Below the pieces are notes generated by a model. It ran no database searches and was not told the DNA's origin. It saw only the letters and a list, made by a program, of their open reading frames with translations. Shown here in pieces: positions 1 to 13,693 of a stretch of 64,000 nucleotides of DNA. Both the position numbers and the translations under genes were made by a program. Positions within the stretch are counted from its first letter, which is position 1; every line of letters starts with the position of its first letter. The DNA comes from Musa acuminata AAA Group (lineage: Eukaryota > Streptophyta > Magnoliopsida > Zingiberales > Musaceae). Location of the stretch: positions 34,143,001 through 34,207,000 of the forward strand of contig NC_088330.1 in the NCBI RefSeq assembly GCF_036884655.1, read 5' to 3'.

Positions 1-3000
1 TTCAGAGAGGGAACCTGCAGCAAAGAGTTGAATTAGATGTTATGAGTGTAAATTTAAATAAATTGATTGTATACTGGTGTCATACCACAATCAAATACTA
101 AAAAACATCAGGTATAACTGAACGAAATGTATATTCTCCACTAATACATATTTTCAGTAAAAACAAAAACATATCACATACACTTGAACCATTATGTCAT
201 AGAATCAAAAATGCAGTTGAAAATAACATATGAGAGAGACAACAGATGAGGCAATTCTTTGCATAAATGTAAGGTTTCTTCTATATTGGTGGCTATAGTT
301 CAAGTCACATAAGCGACCTCTCTGATTGCAAAGGTAAGGTCACATACATTATTAACCCCTTCACAAACCACATTCACAGGAGCCTTGTGCATTAGGCCAT
401 CAAGTTTTTAGTGAAATAAGACAAGAATGCTTAAGAAATATTTTAAAGACCACCACTGAATATCAAGCAAATTGAATTAGTCCACTTTGTGCTTTAATTG
501 AGAGGGTTTATTTAACATAATTACAACCAACGGTTACACGGTAACAAATACGGTATATATTGGTATTATGTTGCAATAAAGAGCCCCATCCATGTCATCC
601 CTAGCAAACTAGCAAGAGTTTTGCTATGGTATGCAATAATACTCTTTCATCCGTAAGGGTCGAATGGGCTTTTTGGATCATTAGACACAAAAAATATTTT
701 TCAAGGAGAGAAAGAGCTTCATTAAGTCTAAAGGTGGCCTTACTGTCTTTCATATATCAAAAAAAGTAGATACCTTCACCTGATAACTTGTTACAGTTAG
801 TCATCAATAAGTCTGTATAATCATAATCCCATGCTCTATATATCATGGTTAAAAAAACTGCTTAGACCAGTATGCAATGACTAGTATTGACTGGCCAAAG
901 CATGAATTGTTAAGCATTGGTAAGGACCTGTACAAATCTTATATATTGATCTGGTGATGGTGTACTAGACCCTAAAACATGCAAATGTAAACCCAGTTAA
1001 TCTAACAATTTCCTTCATTGCTAGATGGTGTACTAGACCCTAAAACATGCAAATGTAAACATGGTTAATCTAACAATTTCCTTCGTTGCTATTTTCTTCT
1101 TTAGTGTAACATAACAAGAAACTTCATACCTAGCCGATTGAATTTTAGAAGAAATTAGTATTAACAGATTTGTGAAGTTGTTATAGATTATGGAGATGCA
1201 AAAGGCATTTGGAGTTAACCAAAGCCATTTAGATCAAACTTTAGAAAGTAAATTATAATATAGGTCATAATGAGATAAAGAATTTGAGACCTGAAATTAC
1301 CTGCTGCTGTTTTTTGAATGTAGTCTGAGCAACCAACAGTACTTTCACTAGAATGCCGTTGATAAATTTCAAGCAACTGAAACCCATGTACCATAATGGC
1401 CTACAAGGATAATGATGTCAGATGAAAAGAAAATCCAATATATGCATTTGGAGATGGAAGCATCTCCAGAAGACTGTTAACTTTATTAAAACATTTCTAT
1501 TTAATTACTCTCAAATTTAACAGAGAAAATATGCAAGTTTAAAATTATCAAAAATTCCAACCAATCTGACAGTTTCTTAGGCTTTTCATAGTTGTAAAAC
1601 TATTAAAAAGTTAGGCTTATAGGTCGTCTTGAATCATTTACTTTGCTATGCATACAACAACGACAAGCCATAAGATCTCAAATATTTAGGGTTAGCTACA
1701 TAAATCTTAGTTCCATAGAAGGCAATATCTATTTTGTTTGCATTGCATGAGTTTGAAAACTGATGAAAACCTTTTCTTGTACAAACTATTATAAGACATA
1801 CGACAAAGGTATCCACTTTATGCACACAACTTGTCCAAGAGTTGAAGATTTTTGACGAAAAAAATGTTAAACAGCTAAAGAAATAAATTTGACAATTCAA
1901 AGCTTATCCCAATGTAATTACCTGAAATGTCTCAGAAGCTATACAAAGAGGCTCAAAGAACAACAGCATAAACAAGCTATAACTGTATGAACTGTAGATC
2001 ATCATACACAGCTTCATCCTGTAATATAAAAGGATTTTGTAACAGACACTAAGGGAGTAGAAGTTGAAAGCCATGACTTATCACTGGTTCAAGAAATGTA
2101 ACATGTATAAAACTGGAAACAGAAGTTGATAGCAATTTAAACTAAAATTTTGCCCATGTTGGATTTGCCAAGAAAATTACCATAGGAAATCAGCAGAAAG
2201 AACCACCAACAAGGCAGAAAAAACACGAAAGTACTTTGAAGGTGTCACGGAAGGAGATGCATTTAGCCTTTCAAGCCTATCTCTTGCTAATGATTCAAAA
2301 ATCTGTAAATTAGAAGCAGGTAGTTTCTCTCAGTAACTATATACCATATTTCTCGTAGAATTTAAAAAGAGAGGGAGTGTGTTTTCTGTTCATTACCTTG
2401 AGGGAACATAGAAAGACCAACCAGCTTGTCCATAAGATGACTTGAGAAACATTAGGTGGCACAACCAATGGAAGAAAGGTTCCCTGTTTGAATATATAAA
2501 ATCATAGTATAACAACTAAGGGATTACTTGATGACATGAAGATCAAAAACCAAATTGCATATAATAACTCAAAAGGCTTGTATTGCTGCAGTAAATCCAA
2601 GATAAACACAAGAAAAAAGTTACCATTTTTCACAGGATTACTTGATGATCAGTTTCATGCTATTTCTTACATAAAAGTACTATGATTATTCAAGATAAAT
2701 TTATCATGTAAACCAGGAAATTACACTTAAGTGTAATTAAGAATCTTACTTCTTTGACACAGGACAACTTGTAATGAGTTTTCCATGAGTCTAATTTGGG
2801 TCCTTAGGTTTAGTCAGAGACATCTTCAGATCCATTTTAGTAGTCATATTTAGTTCTAAATGGGTTTTCCCACTATTCTAGATTTTCATCAGGATTTGTA
2901 TATTATTTTTATTTGTTATTTTATGGTGTACTAAAGTTCTATTTTGAGTGTTATTGGTAATATAGACCTAATATAAGAGTAGCCAAGAGTAGCATAGTTT

Positions 3001-6000
3001 AGGAAAGGTGTTTAGCTTTCAGCAGTTGCATTTAGATAAGTCCCAGAGGTATCTTTAGAAAGGTCTTTGTGGAATTATAAATTTTGTCTAAAAGAAAGGA
3101 TCTCTTCCAGATGAAGAAATTTGTGCTTCTCTTGTAGTGTGTTACAAATAAGGAATGGAAGTTTGTTCTGCTCTCTATAGTGCGTTATGACAACAGACAT
3201 ATTAGTGTGTTGTCTCTTACTGCTTCCCTCTAAAATTTATCTTTATTATTCTCTAATTCTTTTCCTATCTCTTATTCTTTCATTATGTGGGTAGACTCGA
3301 TGGTGAGCTTTAATTTTGTATTCCACAAAACTGTAATAAAAACTGAGTGCGCTTTTATTGTTGGTATTCACCAATACTGCAATCAAGGCCAATACCATTC
3401 TTGTAATTACCTAAGCAACTCGAGAAACCTGACACCTTTACAAAATAATTGCATCATACCAAACTTGTTCAAAGAAGCAGAGCTACAACAGGCAGTTCTG
3501 CTTATTTCACAAAACTAAAGAGTAAACTTGAAAGGCATACATACTGAAAAACAAGTACATCGTCTGTTGCTATTGACAGTAGTTAGTCGTAAACGAGTTA
3601 GATTCAAGTGATGTTAGATTCAACCAAATCAGGCTGCACGGCAATGAACAACCTCAAGTACTAGTCATTCAAGAACCCACTGCCTATAGCGTTATACCCA
3701 GCCAACATAAAGAATAATGCATATAACTATGATTGACCAGATAAGAAGTGCTACAAAACATAGGGATCATGGAATAGTACCAAAGGATATGAAAAGAAGC
3801 ATAATCAAAATTGAATGAGACATTAAATGAAGATGATACTAAAGGCTGAGCCAGGTTTGGACTAGAGTTAGACTTAAGTGTCGTAAGCTTTTGGGCCTGA
3901 TTGAGAAGAGACAGCTTGGCTCATGGGCTTTCCAGTCCAATAAGCTAAGCCCAAGGCTTGGTGAAACTTAATTCAAGACCCATTTAAATAAAAACCTTTA
4001 ACCAATTCCTACACCTCGGCCCCTGGTACATAATGTCCATCAGACTCTTTGACCTCTTCACCATTACCATGATCTTGTCCACCGTCCCTAAGTGTGATAC
4101 CTATGCTGATCAGTTACACCAACTCAAAGCTCATTCACCAGCTAATGTGAGCAGTCCAGATCACCGATTGATGAGCACTGAGCCTGTTCAAAGTTGTCAA
4201 GGCTTCATCAAATGTGGAAGCCCTCTATTCTTTGGCATCAGGAGAATAGCTCACTGACTAGAGATAACATACACAGAGGCCGAAGTATGAAAGATGATGG
4301 GTTTTTATTCTCCAAAAATAATAGTGATCAAGGAATGCAGGAGCAAATTTAGCATATCTCACTGCTAAGACATTAAAGGCCATGTAATCATGTACAAGTC
4401 TTCCCAACTGCACTAAAGATCAGCTGCCTGGTGAGCTTCACATAGATAAGCCCCGTGTTGTGGGTTTGCCAGATTGGCACTCTGACCACAACAACAAAGG
4501 AAAATATTTTCCCCTTCTTCCCCTCTATTCTTTAACAATTTGTTGCATGTGGAATGGGTCCAAGCATGGAAAGACCATCTAGAAAATGAGCCAGACCAAA
4601 CTTGGAGATTCTTAAATTCATAACGACTGAGTACAAATTTTCAAGTGGACCATCTAATTGCCACTCCATTGTTCCTTCTACCTACCCATACTTTAGATTC
4701 TGATTTACATATCATAAAAATTGTGGATAGAAAATCAAGGTGGTTTCTGCAACGAATCTTTGAATGAAATCACAAAGCCCTATTGTCTAAGCTTACTACC
4801 CATATTTAGCATTTTAACTAACAGAACAGAGCACTTGTAGATGAAACTACAACATAATTTTGAAGTGTCATATAATTCTAGTGCAATGTCTAAATTTCTC
4901 TCTAGCACCTTTCTGTGAAATATTATCTATAGTATGACTGACTTAGAAAACAAATTTATTTATTTAAATTATTATAACTTCAAGGTTTTCAAGTACGCAT
5001 CCAATCTGATAGGACTAAGTAAACCAAAACTCCTATAACGTTGCTTATTACACATCCATGCAAAATGCAAAACTGATAGACGCATATACAGTGTATGAGT
5101 TGCATCAACCTAAAGGACAACCTCAGGACAGTAATTGCAAATTTCAATGTAAGTGAAATTGACAATATAGCAAGGCCGCCAAGAAAAGTTACATAAGAAA
5201 CATAGCATATTTAAAGCTCAGCCAAGGTTAACAGCTGAGTGAGTGTTACCTTGTATATTATGTAATTAACAAAACGTTCCAAAACTTTTCTGGTCTCTGA
5301 TGTGTTCAACTGCACAAAGAATAGAGTCTGCACAAAAGAAGGAAAAAAGGAGAATTAAGATTAAGCACAAGGGTACAAAGGATGATAGAAATACTGACTA
5401 CCTGAGGATAACTTTAAGCCAGAATGATTAATTTAGTTATTTGACACTCAAGAACAGTCTCATCAATATATTATTACCTACATTTTGTGAATTACCAACA
5501 GAATACACGATCATTAACTGGTTTAAGCACAACAAGATGAACTAAACTTTCGGGCTTCACCCACAACAAATGACCACTGTAGTTGTCAAATTTTGAAACA
5601 CTATTTTGTCAAGTTAAAGCAACACTGAACTTCTTTTTCAGGCCTTAAACCCTGAAGTAACAGAGGTAACACATCATATATAAATTTGGAAGCTCCAACA
5701 AAGAAAGACCAACCATTTGTTTGGTTCTTCCAGTGAAGCCATCAAAATTTTTAAGGAGTACTACCAATTAATACTCCTTCCAATAAATCATTAAAGCTTC
5801 TCTTCCTTGAACATAGCACTAATACATCAAAACCTAAAATATACCAACATATATGATCTATGCTATCCAACATAATGGATCTTCACAATGTATACATGTA
5901 AAACAATGTGAAAAGGCATCATCAAATATTCAACACTCTCCAGAAGATGACAACTACACAGCTTGTCAACAGTAAAAGCAGAATATCAATAAATACTGCC

Positions 6001-6758
6001 TTGCTGAACATTTATATTCATCATCATACTAGAAATTTCATGATATAAAGTGTCATCACATCACTAATGCTCCGAAAAGGGATTGCAGAATACAAGCAGT
6101 TAATACATCTCATACAGCATATCTTGAACTATGTCTCAAAAACCCATGTCACATCATTTTGTGTATATCTCTGATTCTTACTGATTTTACTTGGTAAGAA
6201 GAGGAATGCTTCTGAACTTCACTGTAGCTCTGAAGATTACTAACTCAAGTATTTACAAGTATGACTGTCGTCAAACAAAAAATGAATTCACATAAATACT
6301 TAAGTAATTATGCTGAATACCTCACTTAAATGCCGCCAACGTTACCCATTTCAAGATACAAAAAACAAAAAGCAAGTGTATTTCAAGGGTCCATGATTAT
6401 CCTAAATCATGCTTCAGTTCTAAACAACACGCCGCAGAGCTATTGTAAGTGTTGCATTAGTGAATCACAGACAACAGCTTTAGATATATGTCATTCATAT
6501 GAAGTATGATACCTTGAGCAGCAACACGACCAGAACGTACACATTGATCACAAAATTCGCCAGCAGAGCCACGGTGACATGCGAGCTGAGCAGCAGCTCC
6601 AGCGCTCGCCCAGCACTCTCCTTGGAGCCTCCACCGCCGTCAGAAGTGATCAACCCATCGGACTTCATCCCGTCAAGCGAGGAGACCGTCCACCACTGCA
6701 GCCCGACGACGCTGGCCGCGGTGCTGAAGACAGAAAGGTACAGGTAATTCATCGCCAT
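1..6758 (-). CDS. RIN2/RIN3-like membrane E3 ubiquitin ligase, 5' part (partial)
   Basis: Seven coding exons read leftward: 6513-6758, 5250-5327, 2397-2483, 2181-2302, 1922-2018, 1301-1400 and 1-14, the last cut by the window edge. All junctions are GT-AG and keep frame, giving 248 codons. The visible part is the N-terminal multi-spanning membrane region of the plant AMFR/gp78-like ligases that bind the immune receptor RPM1 in Arabidopsis. Landmarks are VVGLQWWT and the SDGLI loop in exon 1, the hydrophobic NFVINVYVLVVLLLK, ERFVNYIIYK in exon 2, GTFLPLVVP in exon 3, ARDRLERLNASPS in exon 4 and HGFQLLEIY in exon 6. The catalytic RING and any CUE domain must lie beyond base 1 and are not seen. 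The start is ATG 6758 (GCCGATGGC context); the in-frame codon at 6779 is GTG. Function is inferred from family resemblance. Confidence 0.88.
956..1091. repeat. 68-bp tandem duplication in an intron
   Basis: Two adjacent copies begin at 956 and 1024. Each starts GATGGTGTACTAGACCC and ends in AACAATTTCCTTC plus GTTGCTA or ATTGCTA. They differ by only a few bases, so the duplication is fairly young. It lies in the intron between the exon at 1301-1400 and the edge exon 1-14 of the RIN2-like gene. Confidence 0.9.
2484..5249 (-). other. Long intron of the RIN2-like gene with possible inserted DNA
   Basis: This 2.77-kb intron lies between exons 2 and 3. Most of it is AT-rich. Bases about 3840-4260 and 4390-4510 are noticeably richer in GC and contain word-like stretches with no introns or long frames. 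That could be an old retroelement fragment, but no diagnostic domain is visible. Confidence 0.35.
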
Positions 6759-8210
6759 CGGCACAAACCTCAGGCGCACCCCGACGATTCACCGACCAGC
6801 GAGAGCCCCAAGAACAAGCCGCGCAACCCGTCGCTCCCCGCGCTCGCGATAACACACCGCCATCAACCAAAGGATCAAGAACCATAGGTTCCGGGAGCCA
6901 GCGGGAAGGACCGATCCATGACGGGAACTGCGGGTGGAGGAATCGCTGGATGGCGTACAGTTTCGGAAACGGGATTCTTGGATGCTTTAAGATCTCTTTC
7001 TTGATGACCCTTTTTGTCACTTGTTGACGGAGGATTCGACCCGATCGCTCTTGGAATTCGCTCCGCGATCTCCGATCACCCGCCTTTCTTCGATTCGTCG
7101 GTTAAAGGGTTGGGGATTTTTGGGAGAGGGGAGGAGGAGGAGGAGGAGAGGAGATCGGAGAGGAAGAGGATTGGTCGGGTCGCGGGATCAAGAAGAAGAG
7201 GGAAACGAACTGTCATTAATAAAAAATCCCGTCAAAATGGAGGTCGCGGTGCCTCTTTCACCGCACCGACCGGGCACGGTGGACCGATGGTGTTGATTTA
7301 GCGCGGGGGACACTTGTGAAATGTGCATCCGTCGATTGGTTCTCAAAGATCGGAACAAATATCTCTTGCTGGGAAGCGTCCCGCTTCCACCCGGTTTACC
7401 GCCTACCTGCCTGTATGACCCACCTGCCCCGTGACCGAGTCCACGACTGGGCCCCACAAGGGCTCCAGCGATGCCTCCAATCAAAAGGCAGAAAATGTCA
7501 ACGATGAACCGTTGATTGGAATTCCGAAGCTTCCACCGAGGCGAGAGGATGAGGCCGGTCTTTTGAAGACGTTTTTTTATTTCGTGAATTAATTAAAAAT
7601 AATATTTTATGGAATACGAATTGAAATTGTATTTTTGTTCTCTTTACATATAAAACCTTAAGGGAAGAATTTTTTTTATTTTTTAGTATGATTTTATAAT
7701 TATATGCATAAAAAATCTCTCTTATGAGTTTTCGGTTATGTATTCCTATCTAATTAGGTAATATATAGTATAAATTTAATTAGATTCTAATTATGATTAT
7801 CAACAAATAGAAATGAAGTCTAATTAGGATAACTCAATTATCATTTTAGAACATATTTTTTTATCTATAAAAAGATAAGATCTTTAAAATATCATATTAA
7901 GGTTGTAAATTTATTCTCAATCTCCCTTAATCCTTAGTTCATCGCTAGTAACAATCATGTGAAGGATAAGAAAAGAGAAGAATACGAGTCTAGTTCCCTT
8001 TACAAATTAGCATTGTGGTAATTTTCATATCCGATAATGATGAACTTATAGATTAGATAAATATTTTTTAAATAGTATCAAAATATACATAACGTAAATT
8101 TGATCTATCATTATTTGATTTTAGTTTCTAGTATTAAAGTTTTTCATATAACAATAGCATAATCATATTTTTTATAGTTATAATTAATTTTAGTTTCTAA
8201 TCGTGCATGT
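6759..8210. promoter_or_regulatory. 5' UTR/promoter of the RIN2-like gene and gene-free spacer
   Basis: The first roughly 750 bases are GC-rich with purine-rich runs (GGAGGAGGAGG near 7130). This fits the 5' UTR and proximal promoter of the leftward E3 ligase gene. From about 7560 to 8210 the DNA becomes AT-rich with no coding signal. Open frames across 7014-7507 have no ATG-led coding character and are treated as chance. I see no clear TATA box. Confidence 0.4.
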
Positions 8211-8898
8211 TGTCACGAACGTGCCTTGGTTTTATGTGTTTTTGTTTGTAAAAATATATGTTCGAACAAGTTGCGGTGCACAGTACGGCTGCTCACCGCG
8301 TCGGGCAAAAAAGGCCCAAAATGGCTCTGTTTTCGTGTATCGCGAGCTGTTTTCTGTAGCCTACTGCAGCGCTCGAAATATCAATCATCTCAGTACCCTA
8401 GAACCCCCCGGGTGGCACAGGGCTGGATGAGGCTTTAGTATATAGTCGGGCATTGAACGATCTTCATAAGTTCGCATGTTTTCTTGATAGGAACTTGCCT
8501 TCACACCCGGTGGCAGCTGTTTATGGACTTGCAGTTGTTTGTTCAACCTTCTAAAGTCCTTGTTTTCCTTCTTTCTCTTTTTTCTCTCATACACGCAAGG
8601 TGCTCGCTGAATTGCTTGTAAAGCTTCTCTCTTCATGAGACGTCGAGACTTGTTCGTTGCTCATTCTTCGAACTAATCAACTTTCTCTTTTACAAGTCCT
8701 TCGAGACCTGAGTGAGGTTGTAAATTTGCTGATCTTTGCAGATGCATATCGCAATGGCGAGTCAAAACTTAGGCAATCCCAACTAAGTCTGAGAAGTTAG
8801 TGCAAGGGTGCTTCGCGGCTTACGCAACACAAGTTAAGTTCGCGTCTTGGCCGTAAGGGTGCCTCACAACTTAGACAATTCCAACTAAGTCCATAACA
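8211..8898 (+). repeat. 5' LTR (688 bp, internally deleted)
   Basis: Starts TGTCACGAACG and ends CCATAACA, matching the TG...CA ends of the 3' LTR. It lacks about 90 bp present after the first 11 bases of the 3' LTR (about 13705-13790), joining directly to the CTTGGTTTTAT block. A TATA-like AGTATATAGTC near 8438 lies in the shared part and could be the old U3 promoter. Confidence 0.93.
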
Positions 8899-8901
8899 TT
8901 G

Positions 8902-8913
8902 TGGTATTAGAGC
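8902..8913 (+). other. Primer-binding site for initiator Met-tRNA
   Basis: TGGTATTAGAGC lies three bases after the 5' LTR end. It matches the usual plant tRNA-Met primer-site core TGGTATCAGAGC except for one C-to-T change, which looks like deaminated methylcytosine. Confidence 0.85.
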
Positions 8914-9089
8914 GGGCAAGCAATTCGAGCAAGCAACGAAGGAACTTCGTAATTTTGCCATGGCAAAGCATCGTGGCGAATCAAGCAAGGCGGGGCAAGC
9001 TAGACCTTTGCTCCAAGCAGCTACAAGTGGGCTGTGCAAACTCGCTCTCATGTCGTTGGAGTCGCTTTGGAGGATCGTGGCAACGAACA

Positions 9090-12000
9090 TGATGAGCGCG
9101 AAATTGGCTACTCTCCATGAACGGAGGAGGCGCAATCTAAAACGCCAACTGGGAAGAAGAGCCATAAGGAGAGACTCACAGCAGCGGAAACCCACGTGGA
9201 TATTCTTGAAGTGAGCTTGGAGGAATTCTACCAAGGTCAACGAAGACTTCTTGGGGTAGAGAGCTCACAAGAAGAAGTTGAATCCTGAATCAACAATGTC
9301 GAGGCCCTAGTCGATCGACTATCGGATGACACCAAAGACTCCATGCAACATCTACATGAAGTCATGGCAGATCTCACTTCCAGGGTGACCATGCTCACAA
9401 GGGCACTGAATATGGGAGAAAGCAAAACCTACGTTGCGTTGTCACATAACTTGAGGGCACCTAAGCCACATTGTTATGGATGTGCTCGAGATGCCAAAGA
9501 GCTCGAGAATTTCCTATTCAACATGGAATAATACTTTCGAGCTACGAGACTTGATTTTGAAGAAACTAAAGTTTTGATAGCAACCATGTATTTGCATGGG
9601 GATGTAAAACTTTGGTGGTGAACCCGTTAGGAGGAGATCCAACAAGGTCAGTGTTGGATGGACACATAGGAGAACTTAAAGCGAGAGTTGAGAACTCAGT
9701 TTCTACCCGAGAACATAAAGTTCATCGCAAGGAGGAAGTCAAGACAACTTCGCCAAAGTATTTCCATCTGATACTATATGAAGCAATTTTGTGTGCTAAT
9801 GCTAGACATACAGGATATGTCCAAGAATGATAAGCTATTCATCTTCCTCTATGGTTTGAAGTCATGGGCTCAATAAGAACTGCATCGAAGGAATGTCTAC
9901 GATGTGATCGGGGCAATTACTGTTATAGAAAGGCTCACCGACTTTGTTTCCTCTGAGGACCCGGGAAAAAAAAGGCAATCTTCAAGAAACCGCCCTCCAA
10001 AATATTCTCGAGGGAAGGAGCCCGAAGGCGAACAGAGGAAGAAGAGTTCCTACAAAGAGCCAAGCTCAAAAGGCAAAGCCCTGAAACCTGACGGATGCTT
10101 CTTGTGCGGAGGGCCGCACATGGTGAGGAAGTGCCCATAGAAACATGCACTCAATACTCTAACAGCTTTTATCCATCCCCCAAAATCAGACAAGGGCAAA
10201 GTCGTCGCCCTTAGTTCAAGCAGTTCAGAATCTAGCAGCGACGATGAGGAGTCGCAAGATCCCCGAATGGGAGCAATGCATTTGTTAAATGAATTGCGGG
10301 GCTAAGTGGGGGAGAACATGAAGGTAAAGCCATTAAAAGCATGGAGTAGAGAGCTAATGTATGTGGATATTAAGCTCAATGGCCAAACAACCCGTGCAAT
10401 GGTAGATACGAGTGTTACCCATAACTTTATTGTCGATCGAGAAGCAAAGCAACTTGGCTTGATCTTGGAGAAGAACCCAAGTCGAATGAAGGCAGTGAAC
10501 TCGGAGGCCAAGCGAATCTCCAGGTTAGCAAAGAGAGTTTCCATCAAGATCGAAACGTAGACGAGAGTACTAACATGATAGCGGTGCTATTGGATGACTT
10601 CTAAGTGATTCTTTGAATGAAATTCATGCACACAGCGAAGTCGGTGTCAATGTCATTCCTAAACTCCCTATGTATGATGGGAGGTGATGAGCCCTGTGTG
10701 GTTTCTATCTCTCGGAGGGGAACCAGGGAACCCCAACAGATATCGGTATTACAACTAAAGAAAGGGGTACGAAAAAATGAATTAACATTCGTGGTTGCTA
10801 TGAAGCTAGAGCCACTCGACGAGAAGGTCATTCATGAACCTGTTGTGGTGGCTAATATGCTGAAGGAGTTCACATATGTTACATTATGCCACCCGAGTTG
10901 TCGAAGACTCTACCGCCACATAGAGGCGTGGATCATCATATCGAGTTGGAACCAGGAGTGAAGCCTCCAACAAGACCACCATACCGCATGCCCCCTCCTG
11001 AGTTAGCAGAACTCAAAAAGCAGTTATATGAACTACTAAACGATGGTCTCATTCGCAATTCTAAAGCACCATTCAGAGCTTCAATTCTCTTCCAAAAGAA
11101 ATAAGATGGGAGCCTCCGAGTATGCATCGATTATCAAGCCCTCAACAAAGTGACGATGAAGAATAAGTATACAATCACACTCATCGTGGACTTGTTCGAC
11201 CAATTAGGCAAGGTCAAGTATTTCTCCAAACTCGACCTCCGGGGGGGATACTAGCAAGTACACATTGCTGAAGACGACGAAGCAAAGACTATCTATATGA
11301 CTAGGTATGGAGCATTTGAGTTTTTAGTAATGCCTTTCGGCTTAACCAACGCTCCGGCCACGTTCTACACTCTTATGAACCAATTATTCAAATAGTATTT
11401 GGATAATTTTGTAGTCATCTACTTGGACGATATCGTCATCTACAGCCAAACGCTCGAGGAGCATATCGAGCTCCTTCGGACAATTTTCAAGATTCTCAGA
11501 GAGAACACTTTGTTCGTGAAAAGGGAGAAGTGTTACTTTGCTCAAATGGAAATCTTGTTTTTGGGGCATCGAATTGGTGATGGCTCCATTTGGATGGATC
11601 AATCAATGGTGCAAGTAGTTGTGGAATGGCAAACTCCGGTGCTAGAGTTGAGATCCTTCCTTAGTTTTGTCAACTACTATCGACGCTTTATAGCGGAGTA
11701 TTCAAAGCATACAACTCCATCGACAGAGTTACTGAAGAAGGAGCAGCCTTGGAGGTGGTCTGACAAATGTGAAGCTGCATTCCTAGATCTAAAGGCTGCT
11801 GTGTTGGAAGAATCGATGCTCAAATTGCCAGACTATGGTAAGCCCTTCGAAGTCTATACAAATGCTTTAGACTTCGCTATTAAAAGAGTACCCATGCAGA
11901 AGGGTCATCCGGTAGCCTACGAGAGCCGCAAACTCAACGAGACCGAGCGACAGTATCTGGTGCATGAGAAGGAGATGACAGCAGTGATCCACTGTCTATG

Positions 12001-13676
12001 AGTTTAGCGGCACTATCTTCTTGGATCATGATTTGTGCTGAGGACATATAACATTGCTTTGAGCTATTTCCAAACTCAGAAGAAACTCTCCCCAAAGCAA
12101 ACACAAATGTAGGATTTCCTAGCTGAGTTTGATATGACAATGGAGTACAAGCCCGTAAAAGCAAATGTTGTGGCCGATACATTGAGCCGGAAGGTGGAGC
12201 GAGTGAACGTCATACAGTTGGAGGGCAGAGGCCAAGCAAGTCAGTTGCACTCCAACTTCCTTTCCAAGATCAGGGATGGATTGTATAGTGATCCCCAAGC
12301 AGTAACCCTAATACAGCTCATCAAAGAAGGCAAGACACGATGATTTTGGGTCCAGGAGGAACTCGTTTACATAAAAAGGAATAGGGTTTATATTCCTCAA
12401 GTGGACAATTTGAGGCATGTTAAGAGAGTGTCACGATTCCCTTTGGGTTAGACATCTAGGCATTCATAGAACCTTGGCTCTTGTAGAGAGGGCCTTCTAT
12501 TGGCCGAAGATGGGGACTAATGTAGAGGAGTATGTTCAAACATGCCTCACTTGCCAACAAGACAAGGTGGAGCAACGAAAGCCGGTGGGGCTTTTGGAGC
12601 CGTTACCCGTACTAGAAAGGTCATTGGAGATTCCTTGGACTTCATATCAAGTTTGCCGACAGTAAGGGGACTGGGATTGATACTCTTAGTGGTCGATTGA
12701 TTTTCAAAATTTGCAACTTGTATTGCTCCACCCCTACATTGTTTAGCAGAGGAGGCGCCCAAGCTGATGATGAAAAATGTGGTGAAGTATTGGGGAGTCC
12801 CGTATAATATTATTAGTGATCGAGACGCTCGGTTCCTAGGATGATTCTGGACCAAGCTATTCAAATTATTCGGGTCTAAAGTTATACTTCTCCACAAGCT
12901 TCCACCCCTGGACATATGGCTAAACCAAAAGGATAAACTTGCTCCTGGAGCAATATCTTTGGCACTACGTGAGTGCCGACCAACGAGATTGGGTGAAGCT
13001 GTTAGATATAGCTCAATTCTCCTACAACTTGCAGCGGAGCTCTAGTCCAACAAGAGCCCCTTCGAGATCATTATAGGATAACAACCATCGACTCCTCACA
13101 CCTTGGCTATTGGATACACTAGGAGTAGTCCGTCAGCATATCACTTTGCCAAAAAATGATACCGAAATGTAGATATTGCGTAGGCTTACTTGGAGAAGGT
13201 AGCCAAAAAGATGAAGAAGTGAGCCGACTTGTAAAGGCGACCACAAGAGTTCAAAGTTGGCGATTTGGTGTTGGTGAAGCTCCAACCAGTATCAGTCTAT
13301 TTTTTTATGAACAAAGTACACAAAGGATTGGTGAGCAAGCATGAAGGGCCCTTCCCAATTATCAGTAGGGTGGGCAATGTCTCCTATAGGTTGCAGCTGC
13401 TGGCGTGGCTCAAAATTCACAATATTTTTCATGCCAACAACTTGAAAGCCTACCACTCATATCTACAAGATACTTCCCGAAGTGTTTCAACTCGGCTATC
13501 CCCCACCAGAGCCTCCTATGAGAAGCGAGTTAAAACCATTCTAGCGGATCGCAAGATAAAGCTACCCAATGGTGCACATGTAAACTGAAGCCAGTTGGGA
13601 GCTCGAAGATGCCCTACAACAACATGAAGAAGCAATCATCAACAACTACCAACGAGCATCGATGAGGGCGTTGATA
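9090..13676 (+). pseudogene. Broken gag-pol of the Ty3/Gypsy element
   Basis: Gag is recognisable from about 9090 (DAKELENFLFNME at 9490-9528). Its zinc knuckle is at 10096-10137 (C-x2-C-x4-H-x4-C in CFLCGGPHMVRKC). The protease has AMVDTSVTHNFI at 10399, with D-T-S where most relatives have D-T-G. Reverse transcriptase runs about 10960-11560 with YLDDIVIYS at 11420. RNase H begins about 11850, where FEVYTNALDF has N in place of the expected catalytic D. Integrase shows an HHCC finger at 12426-12560 and SDRDARF near 12815. Stops (for example at 10303, 11102, 11251, 12000 and 12841) and several frame changes break the frame, so no functional polyprotein is expected. Confidence 0.9.
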
Positions 13677-13680
13677 GTTT

Positions 13681-13693
13681 AAGTGGGGGAGAA
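13681..13693 (+). other. Polypurine tract of the LTR element
   Basis: AAGTGGGGGAGAA directly precedes the TGTCA start of the 3' LTR, the normal site for plus-strand priming in LTR elements. Confidence 0.85.

Noticed and set aside
8797..9240. 147-codon minus-strand frame near the 5' LTR
   Set aside because: It is antisense to the LTR end, primer site and gag start of the Ty3/Gypsy element.
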